From: Cladobotryum mycophilum
Taxonomy: Eukaryota > Ascomycota > Sordariomycetes > Hypocreales > Hypocreaceae
Length of the DNA stretch: 64,000 bases
Reading direction: 5' to 3'
NCBI GenBank assembly: GCA_036429605.1
Contig: CM071590.1
Span: forward strand, 2,976,001-3,040,000
The translations under genes and the position numbers were made by a program. Positions within the stretch are counted from its first letter, which is position 1, and each line of letters opens with the position of its first letter. The notes under the pieces are model-generated. The model saw only the letters and a list, made by a program, of their open reading frames with translations, ran no database searches and had not been told where the DNA came from. Positions 24,619 to 35,408 of the stretch are shown here, piece by piece.

Positions 24619-25962
24619 ATGCTCTTCATCGGAATGTTCGATCAGTGTTCGAGAGAGGCCACTTTGACATTGTGCCCTGGTAGATGTTCGGATTTCTGGA
24701 TCCCACTGCGAATGGTCTGTATGAGCTGTTATGAGTCTCGTACCCCCTTCCGAAACAGGGGCAATGGTTATAACACTCCTCCTCGTCCTTCTTCTTCTCG
24801 TCCTCCTCCTCCGTATCCGAATCATTCTCGACCAGTTTCTCCATCACCTCCAACAAGACTGTCTCGCCGTCGTCGAGTTTGGTTACGTCTCCAAGAACTC
24901 GCCCGAAGAAACGGACGCAGATACGGAACAACGTTGCAAAGCGTTGGTACGAGGGTAGCACGGAGACTGAGGCCAAGGTCCATCGTGAGAGAGAGCGTGG
25001 TGTTTGGAACTATAAGACTCGACTTCCACGCTCCTCGTCCCACGCCTCGCCCTTTATCCGATGTAGGTCCGCCATATGAGCTTGAGGCCATCCCTGCCAG
25101 AAACCAGGGCGGTGCACCACCCACACCTCAAAGCTCCGTTGACACACCCACCATCAATGGCAGAAATAGGGGCCGTCTTACCAACTACGAGAACCCTAGC
25201 TCAAGCATACGAAGTAACCGGTCTGAAATGACCCCCTTGGTCAGCCCAGAGGAACGCTCAGTGAATCGTGAGCCCACCTCTATTGGCTCGGAGTACGCCC
25301 CTGTACCGGAACCTAATGAGGACAGGCGTTTTGCAGAACCGGTAGGTCCCCGTGTAAACCTAGAGGAAAGTTCTGTGAATAGTGAGCCCTTCTCTGTTGG
25401 CTTGGAGGACGCCCCTGTACCCAGGATCAATGGGAGCACGACTCCCGCAGACCTGGAAGCTCTTCAAGCCACCCCAGAAGAACGTTCCGTGAATCTTGAG
25501 CCCACCTCTGAGCCAACAGAGGACGCCCCCGTGCCCGTGCTGGAGACCGATGAGAGCAGGAGTTCTGCAGACACCGAGGACCCTCATGTCGATACAGTGC
25601 TAGCCATGATGCTCGTATGGATTCATGCATTTTTGCTGAGCCCTTCACCGTCGTTGATAGCCATCAGAATTATTATACGCTGGGCTGCGGCGGTCTGCTT
25701 CGTCATACTCTTCCTACCTCGGGCTTGCGTTGAACCCACGCCTGATCCAAGTATTCTCGATAAGTTACTCACAGGATTTACGGCAAGTTCGGAATTTATA
25801 CTTGCTTGGGGATATAATAGAGAGACATGGATAAACGTTTTGAAGACTCTGCATTCGTATGCTGGAAAGATGAATATCCTAGGGCACCCACCGGAAATTA
25901 GGAATAGTCCAATATCGTATGTTGCTATTTGCAAGCGTTTTCTTAGTATTAGAGGCATTTAA
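24619..25962 (+). CDS. Orphan Pro/Arg-rich protein with three 38-residue repeats and C-terminal hydrophobic region
   Basis: A single open frame of 447 codons. The first Met is used here, but Met-32 (24712, MVCMSCYES) is an equally good start. No known family is recognised. Visible layout: a Pro/Ser-rich segment (54-78); a strongly basic region (79-120, RLSRRRRVWLRLQELARR); a mixed hydrophilic part; then three tandem repeats of exactly 38 residues beginning at 211, 249 and 287. Each repeat opens E-E-x-S-V-N-x-E-P and carries APVP. A hydrophobic stretch (about 324-367) follows, probably one or two membrane helices, and then an 80-residue tail. There is no signal peptide. It converges closely on pyc, with 239 bases between stops. 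Codon quality cannot be proved by eye, so a chance frame is possible, though the conserved in-frame repeats argue for coding. Confidence 0.55.
   Translation: MLFIGMFDQCSREATLTLCPGRCSDFWIPLRMVCMSCYESRTPFRNRGNGYNTPPRPSSSRPPPPYPNHSRPVSPSPPTRLSRRRRVWLRLQELARRNGRRYGTTLQSVGTRVARRLRPRSIVRESVVFGTIRLDFHAPRPTPRPLSDVGPPYELEAIPARNQGGAPPTPQSSVDTPTINGRNRGRLTNYENPSSSIRSNRSEMTPLVSPEERSVNREPTSIGSEYAPVPEPNEDRRFAEPVGPRVNLEESSVNSEPFSVGLEDAPVPRINGSTTPADLEALQATPEERSVNLEPTSEPTEDAPVPVLETDESRSSADTEDPHVDTVLAMMLVWIHAFLLSPSPSLIAIRIIIRWAAAVCFVILFLPRACVEPTPDPSILDKLLTGFTASSEFILAWGYNRETWINVLKTLHSYAGKMNILGHPPEIRNSPISYVAICKRFLSIRGI
25249..25590 (+). repeat. 114-bp in-frame minisatellite, three units
   Basis: Three diverged tandem units of 114 bp inside the orphan gene. 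Each encodes 38 residues starting EERSVN, EESSVN and EERSVN. Spacing is constant, so the frame is preserved. Confidence 0.75.
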
Positions 25963-26201
25963 GTATTAATGTATGGAGACGGAGGATAGCTGTAGAGAAA
26001 ATCGTTTATTTAATGCTGGCAATTTATATTCGTAAACCTATAAGAAAACACCGTAATGAAAACCCGTCTCCTTCTCGCGCCGTGACCTTGCTATTCTCTG
26101 TTCCCAACCTTGCTAATTTTAGGATCTTGTCTACCTGTCCCAACCAAAACTTTCCCGTTAAACTATACTTGTAATGCTGCGCCCCCTTTACCTTTTGATA
26201 T

Positions 26202-29200
26202 TTAGGACTTTGTAATTCTGCAGACCAAATCGGAGCCATCCACTGAGTCGCCCTCCTTGACCTGCAGGCTGGCAACCTTTCCGCTGTGGGGTGCGGAGAT
26301 GACCATTTCCTGGACAATTTTTAGTACATATTCTCGTCAAAGTTGAAAATTGAATACTCACCATCTTCATAGCTGACAAAACGGCAAGAGGATCACCCTT
26401 CTTGACCTCAGAGCCTTCGTGGACGCGCAACTCAACCAAGACTCCAGACATGGGAGCACCAACCTGGCTGGAATCGCCAGCGTCGGCCTTGGGTCTGCTG
26501 ATGTTCTCAACAGCGGCCTTCTTGTCTGCGACGGTCACCTGTCGGACCTCGCCGTTCATCTCAAAGAAGACCTCTCGAAGACCAGTGTTCTCACTCAGAG
26601 GGCCGATAGCGAGGAGCTTCAAGATGAGAACCTTGCCCTTCTCGAGTTGTACGTTAAATTCCTCACCAATTTCGGGTCTAGTCAAGAAATATCGGGTCGG
26701 CAAGACTGAAAGATCACCATACTGTGTGGTGAACTTCTTGTAGTCCTCAAAGACCTTGGGATACATGACATGAGAGGCAATGTCGCACTCAGTGACGGGT
26801 GCGCCGTATTTCTTGCCCAGGTCTCGCTTGACCTTGACGAAGTCAACGGGCTCAAGGAACAGGCCAGGTCGCTTGTCAAGCTTCCGTCGGCCACGGAGAG
26901 CATCGGTACGCAGGGGCTCAGGGAAGCCACCGTACGGTTGACCCATCAAACCCTCAAGGAATTCAAGGACTGATCCTGGGAAATCAAGCTCAGATGCACG
27001 AGCCTTGACATCCTCGGCGGACAGCTTGTTGGAAACCATGAACTGGGCAAGGTCACCGACAACCTTGGAAGTAGGCGTGACCTTGACAATGTCGCCAAGA
27101 AGGTCGTTGGCATGCTCGTATGCCTTCTTGGTCTCAAGCCACTGAGATCCAAGACCAAGCTGCGATGCCTGGAACATCATGTTGGTCAACTGACCACCAG
27201 GGATTTCGTGTTCGTACACCTCTGGGTCTGGTCCGGCAAGATGAGCCTCGAAGGGAGAGTAGAGGAGACGGAGCTGAGACCAGTAGGTGTCCAGGGCTCG
27301 GACATGGCGGGGATCCAAGCCGGTCTCGAACTCGCTACCCTCGAGAGAGGCAATGATGGCGTTGATGCTGGGCTGAGAAGTCATACCAGACAAGCTGTCG
27401 GTGGCGGCATCGACGGCATCAGCACCGGCCTTGGCGCAAGCGACCATGGATGCAACACCAGTACCTGCAGAGTCGTGGGTGTGAACATGGATAGGGAGAT
27501 CAGGGTACTTCTTGCGGATGGCTCCAATGAGAAGAGTGGCGGCGTGGGGCTTCAGGACACCAGCCATATCCTTGATACCGAGGACGTGGATATCAAGGTC
27601 AACAAGCTTGTCAACAAGGCTAAGATAGTATTCCAAGTTGTACTTCTTCTTGGGGTTCAGCACTACGGTTCGGTTAGCATCGACATAGTACGGAGGGAGG
27701 AGATCAACTTACTGTCACCACTGTAGCATACGGTACCCTCAACGACACCACCGGCCTTGTGAACAGCCTTGATACCAACCTCAAGCTGGTCAATGTCGTT
27801 CAAGGCATCGAAAACACGGAAAATATCAACACCGTTCTTCTTGGCTTGGTCAACAAACTGGTCAATGGCGTTGTCGGGGAGCGACGAGTACGCAACACCG
27901 TTGGCGCCACGCAGAAGCATCTGGAATGGAATGTTGGGCACAAGCTTTCGCATCTGTCGGAGACGCTCCCAAGGGTCCTCGTAGAGGAATCGCATGGCGA
28001 CGTCAAAGGTGGCACCACCCCAGCACTCCAAGGCATACAGGTTGGACAGCGCATGGCTCGTCTCCTTGGCAATGCCCAAAAGATCAATGGTTCGGACACG
28101 AGTAGCCAGAAGCGACTGATGAGCATCTCGCCATGTAGTGTCCATGAGGAGAGTTCCCTTGTAATCGCGAACGGCTTTGGCAAAGGCCTTGGGGCCTTGC
28201 TCAACGATGATGTTTCTCCAGCCCTGGGTGCTGGGCTCGCTAACATCAACCTTCTCACCAGCAGAGTTGAACAGCTCGGGGGGACGAGTTCGCCCTTGAA
28301 CTTGGGCTCTCCAATCTGACCCTTGATGGAGCTACCGTTGACAGCAACATCTCCGAGGTATGCCAGCAGCTTCTGGGCACGGTTTTGGCTGCCCACGAGG
28401 TCAAACAATTGTGGGGTGTCGTCAATGAATGTTGTCCAGCAGTTTCCTTCCATGAAGGTAGGGTGTGTCAGCAAAGATGCAAGGAAGGGAATGTTGGTCT
28501 TGACACCTCTGATACGGAATTCGACCAAGGCACGGAGGACCTTTCTGCGGGCGATTTCGTAGGTTGAGCCATGGCATGTGCACTTGACCAACATGGAGTC
28601 GTAGTGAGGAGTAATGACAGCGCCGGCGAAACCGTTGCCACCATCGAGACGAACACCGTTACCACCGGCAGATCGGTAGACTTCAATCTTTCCGGTATCA
28701 GGACGGAAGGCCTCGGCGGGATCCTCAGTGGTGATTCGGCACTGAATGGCAAAGCCTCGAGTAGAGATGCGGTCCTGGGTCAGACCGAGCTGAGCCAGAG
28801 TAGCGCCAGCAGCAATTTGGATCTGAGCAGCAACAATGTCGATACCGGTGATTTCTTCGGTAATGGTGTGCTCGACCTGGATACGAGGGTTGATCTCGAT
28901 GAAGTAGTAGCGGTTCTGCTGGTCAACCAGGAACTCCGCAGTGCCTGCATTGCGGTAGTTGACGGACTTGGCGAGCTTGACAGCATCAGCCAAGATGGCA
29001 TCTCGGACTGAAGCGGGGAGATCCTTGGCTGGGGCAATCTCAACGACCTTCTGGTGTCGACGCTGGACAGAGCAGTCGCGCTCGTACAGGTGGACAATGT
29101 TGCCGTGGTTGTCACCAAGCAGCTGAACTTCAATGTGCTTGGGCTTGTCGAGGAAACGCTCAATGAAGACGGTGCCGTTGCCAAAAGCAGACTTGGCCTC

Positions 29201-30461
29201 AGAAGTGGCTCGCTCAAAGTTCTCCTGCAGGCTCTCGGCGTCGCGTACAACTCGCATACCACGACCGCCACCACCATAAGCAGCCTTGATAATGACGGGG
29301 AAGCCATATTTGTCTGTGAAGGTCTTGGCTTCCTCGTACCTCTCGACAGCGCCTTCGGTTCCAGGCACGACAGGGACGCCAGCAGCAATGGCGAGCTTAC
29401 GAGCAGAGACCTTGTCGCCAAGGGCGTCGATGACTTCCGGAGTGGGTCCGACGAACTAGAGGAGGATTCTACAGTCAGCCGCCGTTTTTACATGTTGCAG
29501 CGGAGTAATAATACTATCAAGACAGGATCATGAACTTACAATCAGGCCAGCCTTCTCAACGTTGCGAGCGAACTCGGCGTTCTCAGACAGAAAACCATAT
29601 CCTGTTCAAGTTAGTTCTAGAACATGCATCACGGCGTAATATGTCTCAAACTAACCGGGATGGACAAGTTGGGCACCGTGCTCAACGGCAATCTTGATAA
29701 TCTCATCTCCAGCAAGATAAGCTCCGACAGGGGTATACTGGCCACGCTTGCCAATGACATAGGCTTCGTCGGCCTCTGAAACGCAGGAGTCAGCATTGTC
29801 ATAACGAATGGGAGGATGCAGGTCTGGGCCATCCTACTCTGCCTGTGCATGCTCAAACGATCCTCATAACTAAGGAAGAAAATTAGCCGATTGGTCGCAG
29901 GAAAAGAGTATTGCGCGCGAATAAGTACCTGTAGACAGCGATTGTGTGCAGGGAAAGCTCGTGAGCCTATGAACAGAGAGTCAGCACGCTGTAAACAAGC
30001 CCTCCAAGCAAGAGCAAGTATGTAAGGCACTCACGGTTCTAAAAATCTATAAGACGAGAAGGATGAATGTTAGTCACAAACAATCGAGTTTGCCCGATGA
30101 GGGCTATTGCGCGAGTTTTTTTTTTTCAACATACACGGATGGCTTCCCAAGCATTAGCAAGTCTTGGCCGCAACACGGGACAAAAGAGGGGGGACTTACG
30201 AATTTCACCACGGTTGGCGACTATATTGAACAAGCGACGTCACGGGTCAGCAAATGTCTCCCAAAGTCGAACCTGGACCAATTGAAGCCGAAACGGCACC
30301 AAAATGGCTCAAAACTCACCCAGAATCTTCTTCAACTGCATGATACTGGAGTTGGCTCGGATGTGGTGGATGGTCTGAGTCTCCTTGGGCTCATCGATAT
30401 CCTCGTCCTCGAAGACATCGTTGTAGGTCAGAACCTGCTGGGGGGTCGCTGAACCAGCCAT
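26202..30461 (-). CDS. pyc: Pyruvate carboxylase (frame broken at one C run)
   Basis: The biotin enzyme that carboxylates pyruvate to oxaloacetate (anaplerosis, gluconeogenesis), usually cytosolic in fungi. Eleven minus-strand exons: 30461-30320, 30220-30200, 30142-30135, 30046-30035, 29966-29929, 29869-29838, 29775-29656, 29601-29540, 29455-27713, 27662-26362 and 26309-26202. The order is biotin carboxylase/ATP-grasp (ANRGEIPIRIFR, then GGGGRGMR), then the carboxyltransferase (MDTTWRDAHQSLLATR, METAL-site region through GANGVAYSS), then the biotinyl domain with AMKM at about residue 1159. Exon 9 breaks frame between EPKFKGELVP and the carboxyltransferase, at the C6 run 28278-28283 (plus-strand G6). 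One extra C restores about 1195 residues, the normal family length. Exons 2-4 are only 21, 8 and 12 nt. All introns have GT-AG ends. Mpc1 lies upstream on the same strand. Confidence 0.95.
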
Positions 30462-31608
30462 GGCGGGCAAATGGGTCGAGCGGCAGAGAGTCCGAAGCTC
30501 TAAAGGAGGGAATAAGAGGCGAGAGGGATGTTGAAGAGAGAGGGAGGGAGGGAGAAAGCGACTCTTGTTGGGGGGAGCGCTGGAGGAAGGGATGGGTTCT
30601 TAAAAAGAATTGAGACGCCTCGGAGGGATGACGGCGGCGGGGTGCTTTGCTATCAAGGTGGGGGTGGGGTAGCAAAGGTCAAGCAAGCCAGCAAGCCAAA
30701 AGGTCGACGTGCGCGGTTGGTCCAAGCAAAAGCACACAGCAAAGCTTCCCGGCAAGGAGACGGAAGCTTTAGCAGCGCGATTCACCCGCAGCAGTAAACG
30801 TTGAAAAAATGAGAAGTGGGATGTGTTTTTTTTTTAAAAAGGACAGTTGGTGATGGTAATGAGGCTCTATAAAGGCAATGGATGGATTTTTTTTGGAGAG
30901 AGGAATATAAATATGAAGAGGAAGAAGAAGAAGAAGGAGAAGAGAAGAACTTCCGAGGAACAGATGGGAAGGGACGAGGAGTGGACCGGACTTTGTACCT
31001 TGAGAGGTTGCGCTCCGGTCCAGCCTTGAAGGACTGGATGGACTCCAACAACAACTTGGAACTTCTTCCTGGTCTTCCTGGTGCCTCCATCCCATCCCAT
31101 CCCATGCATCCATGTCCACGTTCATGTTCCATGAATGGCCATGGGGTGACACGCCAAACAAAAGTCGCACATCCGTACCCGCCGCACCCAAAACAGTTCC
31201 ACTTGGCCAAGCCACACGAACACCGGGCCAGGGCAATTGCGTAGGTTGGACGGTATTACCTGTTAGTAGTTTGTTTTAGGAGATGGGATGAGTGAGTTGG
31301 TGGTTATCAGGGACGGGCTACTGGCGGCTATGGCGTTGTGAGAATTTCTACATACCCAGTAGTAATTCTTTTCTTCTTCTTTTTCACCTTGATTACAATG
31401 ATTACGGAATACATCAACCGAATAATAATAATAATATCATTGAGTAAATTCTTTTAGATATTCTTTTTAGACAATACAAAAATACTGGTGGAAGATTTTT
31501 TTCTACCTTTGTAGAGATACCTTGCCTATACTAAGCCAGTGGGTTCAAGGGCATTATTGGCAAATGCATCTCCCGTCCGTCCGGTATGAATAATGGGAAG
31601 AATTATTT

Positions 31609-31636
31609 CCCTTGCCTTGCCTTGCCTTGCCTTGCC
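31609..31636. repeat. (CCTTG)n repeat
   Basis: Five to six tandem CCTTG units in the pyc-mpc1 spacer. Confidence 0.85.
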
Positions 31637-32790
31637 TAACCTACTCATAAGACAACCAAGACTTTTCATGCCAATCCTTCCAAGAGATAAAAAAAGCTTT
31701 CTCGGTCGAATTTCTCTTGCCAAGTGCTTAAAAGTGGAAGAATGCACCCTCTTGGCGACGCACTGGGGGGATGATGGATCATCCGTATTACATACCAAGT
31801 TTTACTTACTCGTCTCTCTCTCTCCGTCTGTCCTCAACATCTCACAAATGCTACTGTAAAATGTTGATGCTCAACATTGCGGATCCTCTCACCATTGGCC
31901 AATCAAGGACTCTAGATAACGTAGCCAAGGTGGCCAAGGTAGCAGCCATGTAGCAGCCAGGTAGCAAGCCTCTTACATATTGCGGCTGTTGTATTAAGCT
32001 TTGTCCAAGAGCGTGGGATGTAACAACCCCATGTTCGCTGACCTGCCACTAAATAAATCACATACAAGCCTAGAAGCATGGATCCTGGCTCTGTTTGAAT
32101 CTGCCGCACTTGTCGCCAATTTGCAATACACGTTAGCAAATCTAGAACAGATTGGATAGTACATAACATGAGTAATGCCACGTTCTCATCCTTCTCCTTC
32201 CTACACGTCTGCTACTACCTACCTACCTGTACTGCACCTACCTAGGTAGTAGGTTAGGTAGCCTACGTCTACGTCTACCTGCTTGCTTGAAGATGGACAT
32301 GCCCATATACGTAATCACCGAACAAAGCTCCGGCTTGGGGGTTTTATTTTTCTCATGGTCTGTGCCGGCACGGATCGTCCGCAGCCCTTTCCATTCTCCA
32401 TCCTCATCCTTGGCTTGGCCACATCTAGGGGGTGGTGTATGTATGTAGGTCTACAAGCCTGTCTATCTGATCATCAAGGTGGTATTCTCACCGACCCCTC
32501 CTCTTCATCCTCACCACCACCCACCACCAGCACATCCGCGGGTAGGTGGTGGTGGTAGTGCAAGGGCAAGTTTAGCATCGACAGTTTACCGAGGATCACA
32601 TCAAACAAAAAGACACACAAACTTCGCCTAGGAACGGGGCAATATACAGTCAACCATTTTCGTTGCACTCGGGACAAATCGATACGATAAAGATTCGTTT
32701 CTATTCTGTTCCTGACTATTTTCGCCCATTACACGTGCTAAGCTGTCCCTTGCGGGTGTCCTTTAAGCCGTGCCTCGCCGCGACCGTTGA

Positions 32791-32817
32791 GCAGCAGCAG
32801 CAGCAGCAGCAGCAGCA
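32791..32817. repeat. (GCA)n microsatellite
   Basis: Nine tandem GCA units. A short frame reads them as poly-Ser, but it lacks other gene-like features. Confidence 0.85.
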
Positions 32818-34756
32818 TCGTCCTCGGTTCGTTCAGTGAGACTTCGGCACTCCGTACATACGTAATCCTTTTCTGGTCCTACAATCCCTTACCCCGTACT
32901 TTTTTCCCTACCCCCCTCTCTCCGCTGTCAAGGGAACACTCAGATCTGTTGGCTGTACGACCACCCTTTACAGATGCAGATTGCAGATGTTAGCCACCGT
33001 TCTTTGTCCAATAACGAGATTGGCCCCCAAAAAAGACATCCCACGCTCAAAATCCCTGGATGCATCCAACATCCGACAAGCCGAGCGCCAACATCTCAAA
33101 AAGGCTGTCCTGCTGATGGGTCAGTCGTTCAGGATCTGACCGATGGCGCACAAACCCCCATGTTTTCATCCCTGAATGGTATGCAATTTGCTGATGAAGG
33201 AACATGACAGAAGAAATTGGCGTTTCCGCGTGATCTCTCGGTTACATGCTTCAGTCGGTTCGCGCGCTTCTCCATGCAGCATAGGTATTATTAATGAGCC
33301 TGAACAAGCTTGCTGCCTACTCCGGCTATATGGATCGTCCATCAAGGTCTCGCTGTTAATATGCCAACGGCGTAAACGACGAGCTATCTCCGACCTCTCC
33401 GTTCTCGGTAAGTGTTGAAAGAAAGAAAGAAAGAAAAAAAGAGAGTCATTTTGCTCGCCAAGGCTGTTCGATATGCCCATAGGTAGCCAAGACGGACGCA
33501 AGCACGCTGACCAGGCTACTCTAGTTCCAGTTCTCATTGCCCCTCCGAGTTTGTTATTTCTCCGGTGCTTCTCAGTCCGTGCTAAGAAATGATGCAATTG
33601 CTCGAATCCCTGCAAGCCATCTAGGCGACAGAACCCCCATCCTATCCACGGATGATGTATAGGTAGTGTCAAATGTGTGTTGGTGTTGGCGGGCGCCCTG
33701 GATATGCAAGATCTCCCACCCGAGCATAGCCTCGCTGCTTCGGTGGTGCCGATTATCCTTCAGCCTTTCCAAAAGATTCTTTGTTTATTTCTCTCTCCCT
33801 CTCTCTCACTTTACTTTCTGTTTGATCTTCATTGCACGGTCCACGAAAGGTCCTCACCTGACCTATGCATGGGTAACTAGAAACAAATCGGTGAACCCTG
33901 CCATTAGAAGTGGGAGAGCAATTATTTCGCTGTTAGCGAGGTGGATAGATGACCGGGATTCTATGATGCAACCATGTTTCTCTTATTCCCTTGAATTACT
34001 TTATTATTTTAGAATTCTCTCGTTAGTCTTCATTACGCTTTCCCCCTTTCATCCGTTGCTAGCCATGATTTTCATATATTTTTACTTCTTCGTCTCCTCT
34101 ACTACCAGTGCACTTTTCTATCACCAACCCACCTGCACACCCTTTGGATACAATTATATGACAAAGCTTCGGTCACTCCTCCTAGCACTCACATGGGCCT
34201 ACGAGTGCGGGCCAGTCTGCCTCATTATTGCTGAAAATATATCAACTGTCTAGATTACTGGGTGTAGCATCAAACATCAAGGTGCCTCATTCTGAGTCAT
34301 GGGTCCGTCTGACGAACACTTGAGTTACCAGCAAAACATCATGCGGTATGTAACATACAACGTTTCCATAAACTAATGCTCTGTGGCACCATCATCCTCC
34401 CCAGGCAGCTTCCTCGTCGCAGCAAACCCAACCTATCAAAACATAAAGCTAGCAAAAAATATCAAGAGTTCATCATCTATCTATATATCCACGAAAGACT
34501 GCTGGCGTTACTACCCAGAGCCGAGTCTCCTCGAGCAAGCCATTCGGAAAATGGCGGAATATGGTACAAATGACGGGCCAAATTCAGCAAACATGGTATT
34601 GTATGCTGCTTGGCATGGAATTAGGTTTGGTAGAGCCCAGTATGCTCTCCCAGGATGAGATCCTCGCTCCCCAGCGCGAGCTTCATACCTCATGTCTCGT
34701 CCACGCTCTTTAGCACATCACAACCCACACTCTCTATTCACCCCACCACACCCCAT

Positions 34757-35408
34757 CTATGCCTTGATGGCCTCAGTAACCTGTTCTGCTGCAAGCTTTT
34801 CCTTTCCTCCCCATTTGTGGTATGACAGGTATCGGTAACCCTGGGTAAGCTGGGCGCACTCGTTGACGAAGTGGCAAGCGAACAGGAGGTAGTTCTTGGG
34901 CTGAACGGCGAGGGAGTAGCGCATGAATGTGGCAGAGTAGATGACAAGAGCACCAGTCATCTGACCAGAGATCCTATAGAGAAAATGAAGCAAGTAAGCA
35001 TTTTGCCGGCATCGGCGGAGGAAGCGAGTATGCTTACAGGTCGGGGCTCTTCTGGGTGTCGAGCACGGCAGCGACCGGAATACCAAAGTTTGATACAGGT
35101 CCCCAGAAATCTATGCAGCAAGAATTGTCAGCTTCCAGAGAGGTTGCGAGATTGTGTCGATAGGCCCAAAGCTCTTCTCGCCGCTAGTATCCAACGGAGA
35201 CCAGCTCCCAGCATTGGGAGTAGCACAATCAATACTATTATGCATGTGCAGCTCTCATCCCAATCCGAGGTAGCATTTCTCGTTCGTCTTGGCGGACGGG
35301 GTGGGCTTCGTAGGGACGGAGGTTCGGATACGTACGTGTTGAGCAGACATAGCTCACCGCAGGGTTCGACCTAATCTTTGCGTTGATAGCCTTGATGACA
35401 GCCGCCAT
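34757..35408 (-). CDS. mpc1: Mitochondrial pyruvate carrier subunit 1
   Basis: Minus-strand exons 35408-35336, 35110-35038 and 34973-34757 give 120 residues. The introns (225 and 64 nt) have GTACGT and GTAAGC donors and ATAG acceptors. The family hallmark THFWGPVSNFGIP is created across the first splice, followed by LISGQMTGALVIYSATFMRYSL and PKNYLLFACHFVNECAQLTQGYRYL. MPC1 pairs with MPC2 or MPC3 in the inner mitochondrial membrane to import pyruvate. The yeast protein is 130 residues, so the length fits. The first intron is long for this genome. The gene is on the same strand as pyc, about 4.3 kb upstream of it, linking two routes of pyruvate use. Confidence 0.95.

Larger units (their letters stand above)
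30462..34756. other. Long intergenic region upstream of pyc
   Basis: About 4.3 kb. The proximal part (30462-31250) should be the pyc promoter and leader and includes pyrimidine/purine-rich tracts and CCATC repeats (31088-31106). Further on are a (CCTTG)n repeat at 31609-31636, an ACCTACCT-rich block with a 12-bp palindrome at 32238-32249, and a (GCA)n repeat at 32791-32817. The right end is the 3' flank of mpc1. Frames are short or AT-biased and not convincing as genes. Confidence 0.6.

Noticed and set aside
24574..24976. Minus-strand frames opposite the orphan gene
   Set aside because: Short and acidic low-complexity; the plus-strand frame is much longer and has an in-frame repeat.
27112..27726. 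204-codon plus-strand frame
   Set aside because: Antisense shadow of the pyruvate carboxylase carboxyltransferase domain.
33666..34253. 195-codon plus-strand frame rich in Phe, Leu, Ser and Tyr
   Set aside because: Composition is that of random pyrimidine-rich DNA; scattered hydrophobic runs without a family pattern or splice support.
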